The notes: generated by a model not told the origin, from the sequence alone. DNA of 64,000 nt from Geomicrobium sediminis (GCF_016908595.1 NZ_JAFBEC010000002.1:310001-374000), one strand, 5' to 3'. Counted from the stretch's first letter, positions 54,361 to 63,519 are shown. Program-made: numbers and translations.

Positions 54361-55158
54361 CTACTGATCTTTTGGTTTTTTTCTCGCTAAAATAAATATC
54401 GGTTCTAGCTTTTCATCTTCGTAAGAGAATGGTAATGCCGTTACAGGAACACGACCTTCTTTAAAAAATTGGAACGTCATTTGCCCCAAAACATCATACC
54501 CTTGGTCGTTTCGAATATCTGCAACGATCAAAACGTCTTGATGTGGGATTGAAAACGCTACAGACCCTTCCATCATGCTTGCCATCTCTTTAACCCAAGC
54601 CTCATTCAGTATGCGGCTTGCGTCATAGCCGTCGTTTGAGTTTAAGAAGTAGAATCGATTACCAGCTACTTCATCTACTTTGACGTCAGTCGCTAACGAG
54701 CGTAAGTTAAACCGAGCAGCTTCTTTAATCGCTTGCTCGTCCAACTGTTCAGATTCTAGCATCCCTTCGTCAATTAATGCATACGTCTTTCCTTGATCAA
54801 GTGCATAATAAATTCTCGTCTCAGCAGTGTGAGGTTCGTGAATTAATGCTTTTTGATCTTTCGTTTCTGTTGGAAATGACGTCGAACGAATAACAGGGAA
54901 TACGTGTTGCAACTTACCTTGAAGTTGCTTCTTCTCTTCCATTGCTTCAAAGGATAACGTGATAAAAGAAAACGTGTCTTCAAGTCCTGCATCACCTTTT
55001 TGGTCGTACTTTGCTTCAAGGCGTGGCAGGTCAAGATTTAAACCCGTTTGAAGCGTTGGATGCACGATTCTCACCGTGGCTTTTTCTTCATCATGTTGTA
55101 CATCTAAATCGTGAAATTTTGCTTTAAGTTTACGCAACACTTTATTTGAGGTCGCCAT
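54361..55158 (-). CDS. ytpQ: DUF1444 protein YtpQ
   Basis: 265 residues. The DUF1444 core includes KVLRKLKAKFHDLDVQ, VFPVIRSTSFPTE, YYALDQGKTYALIDEGML and EVAGNRFYFLNSNDGYDASRILNEAWV. Function unknown. Middle gene of ytpP-ytpQ-ytpR, short gaps on both sides. Confidence 0.93.
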   Translation of the reverse strand: MATSNKVLRKLKAKFHDLDVQHDEEKATVRIVHPTLQTGLNLDLPRLEAKYDQKGDAGLEDTFSFITLSFEAMEEKKQLQGKLQHVFPVIRSTSFPTETKDQKALIHEPHTAETRIYYALDQGKTYALIDEGMLESEQLDEQAIKEAARFNLRSLATDVKVDEVAGNRFYFLNSNDGYDASRILNEAWVKEMASMMEGSVAFSIPHQDVLIVADIRNDQGYDVLGQMTFQFFKEGRVPVTALPFSYEDEKLEPIFILARKKPKDQ

Positions 55159-55175
55159 AGAAACTCCCTTCTAAC

Positions 55176-55496
55176 TTACTTCTCGAGGTAACGATCAATA
55201 AATGATGTTACTTCTTCTTCTGTCTTTCTTTTTTTATCTACAAAGCGATCGATTTCCTCGCCATTTTTAAAACCTACAAAGCTCGGAATTCCAAAGATAT
55301 CATATTGCTGGCAAACGTCAATCAGAGCGTCTCGATCAGCATGAATAAAATCGATTTCCGGGTAATCTGCTTCAATTCTAGGCATTGCCGGATCAATAAA
55401 GTGACAATCTGGACACCAATCTGCACTAAACATCACGACAACTCGTTCTGCTTGAATCGCTTCTTCAAATGCTTGTTTATTTTCAACCTTTTTCAT
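55176..55496 (-). CDS. ytpP: Thioredoxin-like protein YtpP
   Basis: 106 residues. Active site WCPDCHF (CxxC near residues 28-31, CPDC instead of CGPC) and the cis-proline loop GIPSFVGFKNGEEI. Cytoplasmic. It heads the operon with ytpQ and ytpR. A thiol exchange role, possibly with bacillithiol, is plausible. Confidence 0.94.
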   Translation of the reverse strand: MKKVENKQAFEEAIQAERVVVMFSADWCPDCHFIDPAMPRIEADYPEIDFIHADRDALIDVCQQYDIFGIPSFVGFKNGEEIDRFVDKKRKTEEEVTSFIDRYLEK

Positions 55497-55622
55497 TGTT
55501 TCATTCCTCCAGTAATTGGTTGATGACGTTTATCACAATCGTTGAATGGGAAAATAATAAACAACGATCGTAACAAAAGACGATATAATTTAGTAAGTCA
55601 TTATTTTTTTGAGGTGATCAAT

Positions 55623-56069
55623 ATGAATTTAAATGTCTACTTAGCAGGTCAAATTCACGACGATTGGCGTGAAGATGTAAAACAAAAGGCAAAGGAGAAA
55701 AATCTTCCTCTACAATTTTTTGAACCGATGACAAATCATGATCGCTCAGATGATATCGGTGAAGAGATTCTCGGCAAACAGCCAGATGCAATTTTTAAAG
55801 ATGAAGCAGCTTCTGCAATAAATAATCTACGTACGAAGATTCTCATGCAAAAATCAGATGTCGTCATTGCCCTCTTCGGTGAAGATTACAAACAGTGGAA
55901 TGCAGCGATGGATGTTGGAAGTGCCGTAGCACTTGGTAAGCCGGTCATTTTAATTCGTCCAAGCTCTTTGCATCACCCGGCGAAGGAAATGGCAAACCGT
56001 GCCCAGCTCGTCGTGACTGACATTGACCAAGCGCTACAGGCATTAAGTTACATCTTTGAAACGGAGTAA
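55623..56069 (+). CDS. ytoQ: YtoQ family protein
   Basis: 148 residues. MNLNVYLAGQIHDDWREDVKQ, FFEPMTNHDRSDDIG, LGKQPDAIFKDEAASAINNLRT and LFGEDYKQWNAAMDVGSAVALGKPVI are the family blocks, which look like a nucleoside 2-deoxyribosyltransferase-type fold. The start follows GAGGTGATCAAT; the longer open frame upstream lacks support. Divergent from ytpP. Its stop abuts the converging ytoP stop. Confidence 0.93.
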   Translation: MNLNVYLAGQIHDDWREDVKQKAKEKNLPLQFFEPMTNHDRSDDIGEEILGKQPDAIFKDEAASAINNLRTKILMQKSDVVIALFGEDYKQWNAAMDVGSAVALGKPVILIRPSSLHHPAKEMANRAQLVVTDIDQALQALSYIFETE

Positions 56070-57149
56070 TTATCCGTTTGAACGGATCGCTTTAACGGTG
56101 GAGCGATCTGTTTTTCTTACGAGCGTGGTAATGAGTGCTTTCGCAGCTTCGTAATCTTTCACATTTAAGATGGAAGCTCCAGTATGAATATAACGAGCAC
56201 ACACACCAACAACTGCTGAAGGAACACCTTCATTTGCAGTATGAACGGCTCCTGCATCCGTTCCTCCTGGAGAGATAAAGTACTGATACGGAATATTCTC
56301 GCTTTCTGCAGTATCGAGAATAAACTCTCGCATTCCTCGATGAGTAATCATTGTACGGTCATAAATGCGAAGCAAAGCACCTTCACCCATTTTTCCGAAT
56401 TCGCCTTTTTTACCAGACGTGTCGTTTGCAGGAGAAGCGTCAAGGGCAAAGAAAATGTCAGGTTGAATAAGGTTCGCTGCCGTTTTCGCACCACGTAAAC
56501 CGACTTCTTCTTGAACCGTTGCACCTGAATACAGGTTGTTTGGTAATGTTTCACCTTGGACTTCTTTTAACAGCTCAATGGCAAGACCTACACCATAGCG
56601 ATTATCCCAAGCTTTTGCCATGATTTTATTCTCGTTAGCCATTGGTGTAAATGGGAAATCAGGAACGATGGCAAGACCTGGTCGGACGCCTAACCGCTTT
56701 GCATCTTCTTCATCGTCTGCTCCGACATCAATGTACATTTCACTAATTGGCATTGGTTTATTTCGCATTGCATCGTCAAGGAGGTGAGGCGGTGTTGAAC
56801 CAACGACCCCTGGAATCTTACCGTGATCTGTAAGTACAACAACCGGTTGAGCAAGAAGAACTTGACTCCACCAGCCACCAAGCGTTTGAAAACGAATTAA
56901 CCCTTCTTTTGTAATTGACGTTACCATAAAGCCAACTTCATCCATATGACCTGCAACGAGCACCTTTGGTCCGTCTTCTGGACCTTTTTTGAGACCAAAT
57001 GTACTTCCTAGTCGATCTTGTACAATTTCATCGGAATATTTGTTGAGCTCCTCTTTCATAAACGCTCGTACATCATGTTCGAACCCTGGAGGCCCTGCTA
57101 GTTCAGTCAATGTTTTAAACATTTCTTTCGTTTCATGTTGCATGTTCAT
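56070..57149 (-). CDS. ytoP: M42-family aminopeptidase / glucanase-like YtoP
   Basis: 359 residues of the M42 metallopeptidase family. Metal-site motifs are [12 protein letters not shown] (about 69-80), [13 protein letters not shown] (about 184-196), [16 protein letters not shown] (catalytic Glu, about 212-227) and [11 protein letters not shown]. Usually tetrahedral dodecamers that trim peptides. A glutamyl aminopeptidase activity is typical but unproven here. Confidence 0.94.
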   Translation of the reverse strand: MNMQHETKEMFKTLTELAGPPGFEHDVRAFMKEELNKYSDEIVQDRLGSTFGLKKGPEDGPKVLVAGHMDEVGFMVTSITKEGLIRFQTLGGWWSQVLLAQPVVVLTDHGKIPGVVGSTPPHLLDDAMRNKPMPISEMYIDVGADDEEDAKRLGVRPGLAIVPDFPFTPMANENKIMAKAWDNRYGVGLAIELLKEVQGETLPNNLYSGATVQEEVGLRGAKTAANLIQPDIFFALDASPANDTSGKKGEFGKMGEGALLRIYDRTMITHRGMREFILDTAESENIPYQYFISPGGTDAGAVHTANEGVPSAVVGVCARYIHTGASILNVKDYEAAKALITTLVRKTDRSTVKAIRSNG

Positions 57150-57303
57150 TCACGTCCCTTCCTCGGTCTGACAGTCGATTGTACTATTGTATCGAAGTTT
57201 TAAGGTAAATTCTAGTAAGTCCCATCTGCTATACTTGGACAAATTAGGAAAGTCACTATATACTTGTTGTATAAATTTTTTGAACAAAGGCGGTTGATTA
57301 GAC

Positions 57304-57612
57304 ATGAAGATTAAAGATCTACTCGTCGGAGTTGCTCTTGGCTTTGCGGCAGGATACGCAGTGAAAGAAGCTTGTGCAGCTAAATCGGTTTCTCCAGAAA
57401 AGGCATTAAAGCAAGTAAAAGAAAACGTCTCTCACCGCATTCCGATTAGCGGTTCATGGATTCATATGAACCCCGAACACTATGAGAAAAACGAACTTGA
57501 TTACAACGTATACCGTGGCGGTCTATCAAGCACTGCTTCTGGTGAAACAAAGCAAATGGACTTTGTTGTTGATGCAAAAACAGGTACGATTTTGGAGCTT
57601 GAAAAGCAATAA
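57304..57612 (+). CDS. ytzB: YtzB-like protein with PepSY-type domain
   Basis: 102 residues. N-terminal hydrophobic segment LLVGVALGFAAGYAVKEA, then a PepSY-like region: VSPEKALKQVKENVSHRIPISGSWIHMNPE and a terminal MDFVVDAKTGTILELEKQ. Probably membrane-anchored. Position between ytoP and trmB matches ytzB in B. subtilis. Function unknown. Confidence 0.88.
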   Translation: MKIKDLLVGVALGFAAGYAVKEACAAKSVSPEKALKQVKENVSHRIPISGSWIHMNPEHYEKNELDYNVYRGGLSSTASGETKQMDFVVDAKTGTILELEKQ

Positions 57613-57652
57613 TAAAAATCCCTTCTACATTCGTGTAGAAGGGATTTTTATT
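57611..57652. terminator. Bidirectional terminator between ytzB and trmB
   Basis: AATAAAAATCCCTTCTACA pairs over 19 bp with its complement around TTCG. Confidence 0.94.
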
Positions 57653-58295
57653 ATTGTGGAATGTATGCTTCTGTTCGAAAAATCGGTTGTCCTTTACTAG
57701 AGAACTTTTCTTCATACTCTGTTCGAACATTGTCTTCAGGTTCATCACGATGCAAGTTTACCGAAACAGTCTTCAACTGGAACCCATTTTCCGAAAAAGA
57801 TTGCAGCGAGAACTCAAACAGTCCTTCATTGTCGGTTTTCAAATGAATCTCGCCATCTTTAGGAAGAAGTTGTTTATAGATTTCCAAGAAGTTTGCGTGC
57901 GTTAATCGACGTTTGGCATGACGGTTTTTAGGCCAAGGATCCATAAAATTTAAATAGATCCGGTCGATCTCACCTTCCTTGAAATAGTCTTTGGCGTCAG
58001 CAACATTTCCTAGAATGAATGCTACCTTACCTTCATGATTAATGTTTTTTTCTAAAGCTGTCACTAGTACACTTTCATATAATTCTACGCCGATATAGTG
58101 AACATCTGGGTAAATGTCTGACATGTCTCGCAAGAACTGTCCTTTACCTGTTCCGAATTCGACGTGTAATGGCTTTTTTGTTTGATCAGAGAACGCCTCT
58201 TCCCAACGTCCACGATACTGTTCTGGTTGTGGAATTACAATCGTTGGATGTGCGTTAATTTTATCTGTTGCTCCTGGTTTTTTACGCAGTCTCAT
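57651..58295 (-). CDS. trmB: tRNA (guanine-N7-)-methyltransferase
   Basis: Makes m7G46 in tRNA. SAM-binding VEFGTGKGQFLRDM (about 40-53) and the signature NFMDPWPKNRHAKRRL (about 115-130) are present. The start MRLRKKPGATDK is preferred as in B. subtilis TrmB (YtmQ); AAAGGATGA lies upstream. 214 residues. Confidence 0.96.
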   Translation of the reverse strand: MRLRKKPGATDKINAHPTIVIPQPEQYRGRWEEAFSDQTKKPLHVEFGTGKGQFLRDMSDIYPDVHYIGVELYESVLVTALEKNINHEGKVAFILGNVADAKDYFKEGEIDRIYLNFMDPWPKNRHAKRRLTHANFLEIYKQLLPKDGEIHLKTDNEGLFEFSLQSFSENGFQLKTVSVNLHRDEPEDNVRTEYEEKFSSKGQPIFRTEAYIPQ

Positions 58296-58322
58296 GATTA
58301 CATTCATCCTTTATTTTATTCA

Positions 58323-58348
58323 TAAAAAAAGAGCGGGAATCCGCTCCT
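58323..58348 (-). terminator. Terminator of ytmP
   Basis: GAGCGGATTCCCGCTC on the minus strand, a short GC-rich hairpin followed by seven Ts. Confidence 0.85.
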
Positions 58349-59188
58349 TTAATCTGTAAAGACATCTTCTGCCATCAATGACTCCAAGTATTCAACCCAT
58401 TGACTTCGAAACACATCGTTGTCTTCATCACTTTCGAGCAAATAATCTAACGTATGCATCGTAATGTACCAATGCATGCGACGGAACAATGAGTCATTTA
58501 ACTCAATGCCATAATCACGTAACCATTCTTCCCACGTTGCTCTTGGTACGTACCAATGCAACATAATGCTTAAATCTAAAGCTGGATCAGCAACCGATGC
58601 TCCGTCCCAATCAATGAGAAATAGCGCTTCGTTGTTTTCAACAATCCAGTTGTTATGATTTAAATCACAATGACAAACAACAAAGTTTTCGTGCTCAATG
58701 TTCGTTTTATTCTGCTCTAAATAAGCAAAAGCTTGTTGATAAATCGGAGGAACACGATGTTGTTGATAAATGGCTTTCTTCCTTAACTTCGCAAGTAACA
58801 CGTCTGGAGAATGTACTTGGTTCTCAATGCGCTTTAACATTTCAAGTAATTCTTTTGACGTGTGAATTCGTCTAAGAAGTTGAGCGACTTCAGGTAGCTG
58901 CATATCCTTACTTCCAAGCTCACGGCCTTCAATGTATCGCTGTGCGGTAATCACATCACCGTTCGCTAACCGTTTCGTCCAAAGTAGCTTTGGTACAATT
59001 CCTTCGGCAGATAAAACGGCAAGAAATGGGGAGGAGTTGCATTTTAGGAACAGTTTCTGACTGCCGTCATGAGCAATAAACGCTTCACCCGTTGAACCAC
59101 CAGCAGGCTCTAAGTTCCAGTTGCTGCCTAGAAGCATTTCCAACCACTTTTTCCTTTTTACTTTAGTATTGATATCGAAATGTCTCAT
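58349..59188 (-). CDS. ytmP: Phosphotransferase / aminoglycoside-kinase-like YtmP
   Basis: 279 residues with a choline/aminoglycoside-kinase fold. The Brenner motif is VVCHCDLNHNNWIVENNEALFLIDWDGASVADPALDLSIM (about 183-222): catalytic Asp in HCDLNHNN and metal-binding Asp in LIDWDGA. The start follows AAGGATCC; the upstream extension has no ribosome-binding site. Substrate unknown; downstream of trmB neighbours as in B. subtilis. Confidence 0.92.
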   Translation of the reverse strand: MRHFDINTKVKRKKWLEMLLGSNWNLEPAGGSTGEAFIAHDGSQKLFLKCNSSPFLAVLSAEGIVPKLLWTKRLANGDVITAQRYIEGRELGSKDMQLPEVAQLLRRIHTSKELLEMLKRIENQVHSPDVLLAKLRKKAIYQQHRVPPIYQQAFAYLEQNKTNIEHENFVVCHCDLNHNNWIVENNEALFLIDWDGASVADPALDLSIMLHWYVPRATWEEWLRDYGIELNDSLFRRMHWYITMHTLDYLLESDEDNDVFRSQWVEYLESLMAEDVFTD

Positions 59189-59418
59189 GGCGGGGATCCT
59201 TTTAAATATTTGAGCTTGCATCTTCTCACTGCCCAGACTTTGACGTATTGATTGAACTACCGAAAAAAAGATACGCCAACAAAATCCGAATCGGTCGTGG
59301 CGCAACATATCACTTTAGCGTTCGTGCTTTTCTATTATTACGTACAGTTTTTGTCTTTTGGCTAATTAATAATCAACGTTAATCATAGCAGATGAATAGA
59401 AAGACCGTCAATTGCTGT

Positions 59419-60360
59419 TCAAGACTCAAAGCTATGCTTTTCTACGTCGGAGCGATGACGCTCAAAACTTTTCGTAGAACTTGCATTTAACAACGCTACC
59501 GTTATATCCATTTGCTTCTTTTTTAGCGGAGACGGATGACGCTTTAACTCACTCAACCATTGGTGATACGACGTACAATCAACTTTAATTGCACGTAGTG
59601 GCGCTTGATAGTCATCAATGTACCCATCTGGTGCAACAATAACAGAATGAATCTGAGAGCGTATAGAAGCTTCACTCAAAAGTGTCGTGATTACTTTTCG
59701 CATGCGATTTTGTGAGAGCACCGGACTCACTATTTTTTTGCGATAATTTTTACCGTGGTCAATCTTCCAAAATCGTTCAGTACTCGCATGAATGATTGAA
59801 TTTTTGTTCGTCTCAATAAACGTTACAGAGTAAATGTCAGTAGGAGAAATTAAGACAACTTCTAAATCAATTTCCGCTTGGGCAACTTTTAAAACCGGAT
59901 TATAAAAAAGAAAGTAATTATCTGGAATCTCCTTCAGCAGTTGTCGCAAACGACTGTCGTAACGATATCGGCTATCAAGAATTGATTCTTCTTGTAAAGA
60001 AGATGATGCCCACTTCAACTGTGCTTGGAACAATTCATAATAAAATTGCTGTTCCAAGTCAGCTAACGTTTTATTTCGGTAACGCTCAAAATCAGGGTGA
60101 AGTTCTTGCCGTTCAGATGAAGCCTCTGTGGGAGTTTTTTTGAACTTCGCAATGGCTTGCTTCCAAAAACCTTTCGACTCCCCTAAAAACCACTCTTCAT
60201 CAAATTCCTCATCTTCTCTTAAATCAACATTCGCATCTTGCCAAAGTTTCTTCATGTGTCGCCATTTCTCTTGTTTTAGCCTTGAATACTGATTCGGGTA
60301 ACGTTGTAAGTCCACTTCATATCGCGAAACATAATCTTCTAATTTAACGAGATGAACCAT
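59419..60360 (-). CDS. NERD-domain-like protein
   Basis: 313 residues. The core (about 115-240) reads YNPVLKVAQAEIDLEVVLISPTDIYSVTFIETNKNSIIHAS and KIVSPVLSQNRMRKVITTLL, resembling NERD (nuclease-related) domains in the D-LVV...IYVIE...K pattern, but the acidic/lysine residues of the nuclease core are partly altered (FIETNK). N-terminus charged and helical. The start follows AAGGAGG. Gap of ten bases after lrgB, so part of the thpR-lrgAB operon. Moderate family confidence. Confidence 0.7.
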   Translation of the reverse strand: MVHLVKLEDYVSRYEVDLQRYPNQYSRLKQEKWRHMKKLWQDANVDLREDEEFDEEWFLGESKGFWKQAIAKFKKTPTEASSERQELHPDFERYRNKTLADLEQQFYYELFQAQLKWASSSLQEESILDSRYRYDSRLRQLLKEIPDNYFLFYNPVLKVAQAEIDLEVVLISPTDIYSVTFIETNKNSIIHASTERFWKIDHGKNYRKKIVSPVLSQNRMRKVITTLLSEASIRSQIHSVIVAPDGYIDDYQAPLRAIKVDCTSYHQWLSELKRHPSPLKKKQMDITVALLNASSTKSFERHRSDVEKHSFES

Positions 60361-60370
60361 CAGACCCTCC

Positions 60371-61063
60371 TTAATACATGAAAACGAATGCAATGATTGG
60401 TGTGAAAATCGACAGCAGAATGGCACACAACGTCATCGATACGGAGCTTGCCGCCCCTTGAACTTGACCGTTTTCCATCGCATTTGCTGTACCAATTCCA
60501 TGAGCCGCTGCACCGAGTCCAATTCCTTTTGCTAAGTTCTGGTCAATCTTGAAAATGCGGAACGTAATATCTGCGAATAACACACCACTAACGCCAGCGA
60601 CAAGGACGAGTAATGCAGCAATGGATGGGTCACCATCTAAAATACTCGCGATATCCATCGCGATCGGTGTCGTGACAGATTTCGGTAAAATTGAATACAT
60701 CAATTCTTCACTAAGTCCAGCAATTCCTGCAAAGCTAACACCTGTCACGATTCCGAGAAATGTTGCTAGGACGACTGGTACACCAAGCGGAATGATAAAT
60801 TTTAGTAATGTCTTTCGTTGCTCATAGAGCGGGATGCTTAGTGCAACGATTGCCGGTCCTAACCAAAATTCAATCCACGCTCCACCTAATGAGTACGCTT
60901 CGTACGACGTATTCGAAAAAATAAGAAACATAACGAGGACAATCGTTCCTGTTAAAAACGGCATCGTGTACAACGCTTTGTGTACCGTATTTAATTTACG
61001 AGCAGCCATGTAGATAAAAAGTGTAATCATAATAAACCACAAACTCATAAAGAACTCACTCAT
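60371..61063 (-). CDS. LrgB/CidB-family membrane protein
   Basis: 230 residues with several transmembrane segments (for example FMSLWFIMITLFIYMAA, LVLVAGVSGVLFADITFRIF). The family signature is LPKSVTTPIAMDIASILDGDPSIAALLVL and LGAAAHGIGTANAMENG. Acts with LrgA. In Bacillus, LrgAB-type pairs transport pyruvate (PftAB) or tune autolysis; which applies here cannot be told. The start overlaps lrgA by eight bases. Confidence 0.92.
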   Translation of the reverse strand: MSEFFMSLWFIMITLFIYMAARKLNTVHKALYTMPFLTGTIVLVMFLIFSNTSYEAYSLGGAWIEFWLGPAIVALSIPLYEQRKTLLKFIIPLGVPVVLATFLGIVTGVSFAGIAGLSEELMYSILPKSVTTPIAMDIASILDGDPSIAALLVLVAGVSGVLFADITFRIFKIDQNLAKGIGLGAAAHGIGTANAMENGQVQGAASSVSMTLCAILLSIFTPIIAFVFMY

Positions 61064-61439
61064 TGCTACTCACCTGCTTCTTTAATAACCATTGACTAAG
61101 CAATGAAGCGGTCGCTAATACGAGCCAAGTACTTAATGCTGTAATTACTACAAGCGTTAATCCGTGTGCGCGAAGCAAATCTAAATGTTGAATGAGCCCA
61201 GCAAGAATTGGAATAAATAACAAAGGCATATGTACGATTAATAACGTTGCACCTTGTTTGACCCATTGGATTTTTATAATCTTAAACTGAAGACAAAGTA
61301 ACAACAGTAGCATCCCAATTACACTACCTGGAATTGGGAACGGAATCCAACTACTAATCATCATCCCTATAAAATAAAAAAGCACGAGAACGGCTAACTG
61401 TAAAAGCAAAAACGAGAAGCCTTTTACTACCTTCATCAT
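61056..61439 (-). CDS. LrgA/CidA-family holin-like protein
   Basis: 127 residues with four hydrophobic helices. The signature PFPIPGSVIGMLLLLLCLQFKI and PLLFIPILAGLIQHLDLL are clear. Co-translated with the LrgB partner downstream. Starts within four bases of the thpR stop. Confidence 0.92.
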   Translation of the reverse strand: MMKVVKGFSFLLLQLAVLVLFYFIGMMISSWIPFPIPGSVIGMLLLLLCLQFKIIKIQWVKQGATLLIVHMPLLFIPILAGLIQHLDLLRAHGLTLVVITALSTWLVLATASLLSQWLLKKQVSSNE

Positions 61440-61442
61440 CCC

Positions 61443-61982
61443 TCACCCTTTTAATGTAAATTGTGAAACCGTGTGATAACGAGGGATAAAATTTGGACGC
61501 ACTTCATATAAACGAAAATCTACGACGTGTAGCCGCTCGTTAATTTGCGTTTCAGGCAGCGTAAACGCTTGACCGTTAAACCGCCTTGCAACGGTAATAT
61601 GCGGGGTGTATGGTCGCGTTTCTTTTGCAATTCCTAATCGCTTTGCCTCATCTTCAATCATGGTTTTTAATTGTGCTAACGACTGATTTAACTTTGTTTC
61701 TACGTATAAAACTCGTGGAGCGTTTCTTAAACCAAATGTTTCGATGCCTTCAACATCAATCATAAAAGGTTTTATTTTGTTCGCTAGTTCGCTCGCTGAC
61801 TGAATGAGTTCGTTACGTAACTCATCGGATAATTGACCAAAAAACTTGAGTGTAATGTGATAATCACTCGGATGTGTCTGTTTTTTAAATGGTACAATGG
61901 CTGTTTGTAATTCACAATTTGCTAAAATCATTGCTCGTGTCTTTTCTGGTACATGAATTCCAAAGAAATAATGCGTTGCCAT
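61443..61982 (-). CDS. thpR: RNA 2',3'-cyclic phosphodiesterase (2'-5' RNA ligase family)
   Basis: 179 residues of the 2H phosphoesterase superfamily. The two catalytic HxT/Sx motifs are HITLKFFG (about 43-50) and HITVARRF (about 128-135). First gene of the operon with lrgAB; AAGGGTGAG precedes the ATG. B. subtilis ytlP is the likely counterpart. Confidence 0.93.
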   Translation of the reverse strand: MATHYFFGIHVPEKTRAMILANCELQTAIVPFKKQTHPSDYHITLKFFGQLSDELRNELIQSASELANKIKPFMIDVEGIETFGLRNAPRVLYVETKLNQSLAQLKTMIEDEAKRLGIAKETRPYTPHITVARRFNGQAFTLPETQINERLHVVDFRLYEVRPNFIPRYHTVSQFTLKG

Positions 61983-62139
61983 GATGACTCACCCTTCTGT
62001 AGCAGTTCTCACTATCCTACCGTACATTTTGTAAATTAGGAATACGCCTTTCTTTCGTAGACCATTCAATTCCGTTATAATACCTATAAGAACAGTTTGT
62101 TTAATCGCCATTAACTTATAACTAGTTGGAGTGAACGTA

Positions 62140-63075
62140 ATGACCGTATACAATCAAATTGATGAACTTGTAGGTAACACACCTCTTGTTAAACTGAATC
62201 GTATTGTTCCAGAAGGAAGTGCAGATGTGTACTTAAAGCTGGAGTACCAAAATCCTAGCGGTAGTGTAAAAGACCGCGCTGCACGAGAAATGATTTTGCA
62301 AGCTGAAGAAAGCGGACATCTAAAAGAAGGCACAGTCATTATTGAGCCGACGTCAGGCAACACTGGCATTGGCCTCGCAATGAACGCTGCCGTCCGTGGT
62401 TATCGTTGTATCTTAACGATGCCAGACACGATGTCACAAGAACGAATTAATCTTCTAAAAGCATATGGTGCTGAAGTCGTTCTCACGCCAGGAGATAAGA
62501 AAATGCCTGGTGCTATTTCAAGAGCACATGAACTCACAAAAGAAATCGACAATAGCTTTATGCCGATGCAATTTGAGAATGAAGCGAACCCTGATGCTCA
62601 TCGAAAAACGACAGCACTTGAAATCGTGAGTGATGTTGAAACCCTGAATAAGCCACTAGCTGGTTTTGTTGCAGCATCGGGTACCGGTGGAACGATTACT
62701 GGAACAGGGGAAACGCTACGTGAACATTATCCTGACATCACAATTCGTGTCGTAGAACCGAAAGGCTCTCCAGTATTGTCAGGTGGTAAACCAGGTCCTC
62801 ACAAACTTGTAGGTACGTCACCAGGGTTTATTCCACCTATTCTAAATCAATCCGTCTACAATGACATTGATCGCATTGGTGACGAAGATGCCTATGATAC
62901 GGTTCGCAAATTAGCTCGTGATGAAGGTATCCTCGTTGGTCCTTCTTCTGGTGCTGCTTGTTTTGCAGCAATAGAGCTTGCAAAAACGTTAAAACCTGGA
63001 CAAGTTGTCGTCGCCATTGCTTGTGATACTGGTGAACGGTACCTTTCTACAGACTTGTTCCAATTCGAATCGTAA
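62140..63075 (+). CDS. cysK: Cysteine synthase (O-acetylserine sulfhydrylase family)
   Basis: Makes cysteine from O-acetylserine and sulfide. PLP lysine in NPSGSVKDRAAREMI (about 44). PTSGNTGIGLAM, GSGTGGTITGTG-type AASGTGGTITGTGETLR (phosphate-binding) and GPSSGAACFAAI are present. 311 residues from the ATG after GGAGTGAACGTA. B. subtilis carries the paralogue ytkP in this place, so it may be the second cysteine synthase. It is followed by the ytzE leader. Confidence 0.93.
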   Translation: MTVYNQIDELVGNTPLVKLNRIVPEGSADVYLKLEYQNPSGSVKDRAAREMILQAEESGHLKEGTVIIEPTSGNTGIGLAMNAAVRGYRCILTMPDTMSQERINLLKAYGAEVVLTPGDKKMPGAISRAHELTKEIDNSFMPMQFENEANPDAHRKTTALEIVSDVETLNKPLAGFVAASGTGGTITGTGETLREHYPDITIRVVEPKGSPVLSGGKPGPHKLVGTSPGFIPPILNQSVYNDIDRIGDEDAYDTVRKLARDEGILVGPSSGAACFAAIELAKTLKPGQVVVAIACDTGERYLSTDLFQFES

Positions 63076-63100
63076 TTCACATTGAAAGAGGAAAGATGTT

Positions 63101-63129
63101 TTGATTCTCAAATAATCGTGTAGTATAAT
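63101..63129 (+). promoter_or_regulatory. Sigma-A promoter of ytzE
   Basis: TTGATT (63101-63106) and TATAAT (63124-63129) are 17 bases apart. The transcript would begin near 63136 and have a 150-base leader. Confidence 0.85.
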
Positions 63130-63130
63130 G

Positions 63131-63265
63131 GATCTTGAATCAGGAACACTGGCCAGCCTAAGACCTGTCAACACAATTTCATATACACTTTTGGTCTCCT
63201 GGATCTGTGCAGTGCCGCGTTATTGCAAAGAAAGAGAGAACGTACGCGTCCCCTTGATTCTATTT
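63131..63265 (+). ncRNA. Structured leader RNA, unidentified (three-way junction)
   Basis: P1: GAATCA (63137-63142) plus GG pairs with TGATTC (63255-63260) plus CC. P2: CACTG (63147-63151) with CAGTG (63210-63214), continued by CCAG (63153-63156) with CTGG (63199-63202) and AGACC (63161-63165) with GGTCT (63193-63197). P3: CGCG (63216-63219) with CGCG (63245-63248). P1 is followed by TATTTTTA, so the fold could also terminate. Some bases (ACTGGCC, AAGAGAGA) recall the SAM-I riboswitch, but the P1 and core do not match it. Not recognised as a known class. Confidence 0.55.
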
Positions 63266-63284
63266 TTATAGAAGGAGTGGTTTT

Positions 63285-63500
63285 TTGCGAACTTCAACCG
63301 ACCGTATGCTTATTAGAATTAAGTCAATTTACTTGTACATTCGAAAAGAAGGCACGGTAACCACACAACAACTGGTTGATGAATTCGGCATCACACAACG
63401 TACGATCCAGCGTGACTTAAATGTACTAGAATACAATAATCTAGTTCATAGTCCCAGTCGTGGCAAGTGGACCACAAAGCAGAAAGTTAAAGCTTCGTAA
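63285..63500 (+). CDS. ytzE: DeoR-type helix-turn-helix protein YtzE
   Basis: 71 residues from a TTG seven bases after AGGAG. It consists only of the DeoR-type winged helix: VTTQQLVDEFGITQRTIQRDLNVLEYNNLV. No ligand domain is present, which is normal for YtzE. B. subtilis has ytzE next to ytkP and ytzG. Targets unknown. Preceded by a long structured leader. Confidence 0.9.
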   Translation: MRTSTDRMLIRIKSIYLYIRKEGTVTTQQLVDEFGITQRTIQRDLNVLEYNNLVHSPSRGKWTTKQKVKAS

Positions 63501-63519
63501 ACATACGTGTAGAAATTTT

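Noticed and set aside
63147-63240. SAM-I riboswitch before ytzE
   Set aside because: ACTGGCC and GAGAGA look similar, but the SAM-I P1 (CTTATC/GATAAG) and the GCAACC core are not met; retained only as an unknown structured RNA.
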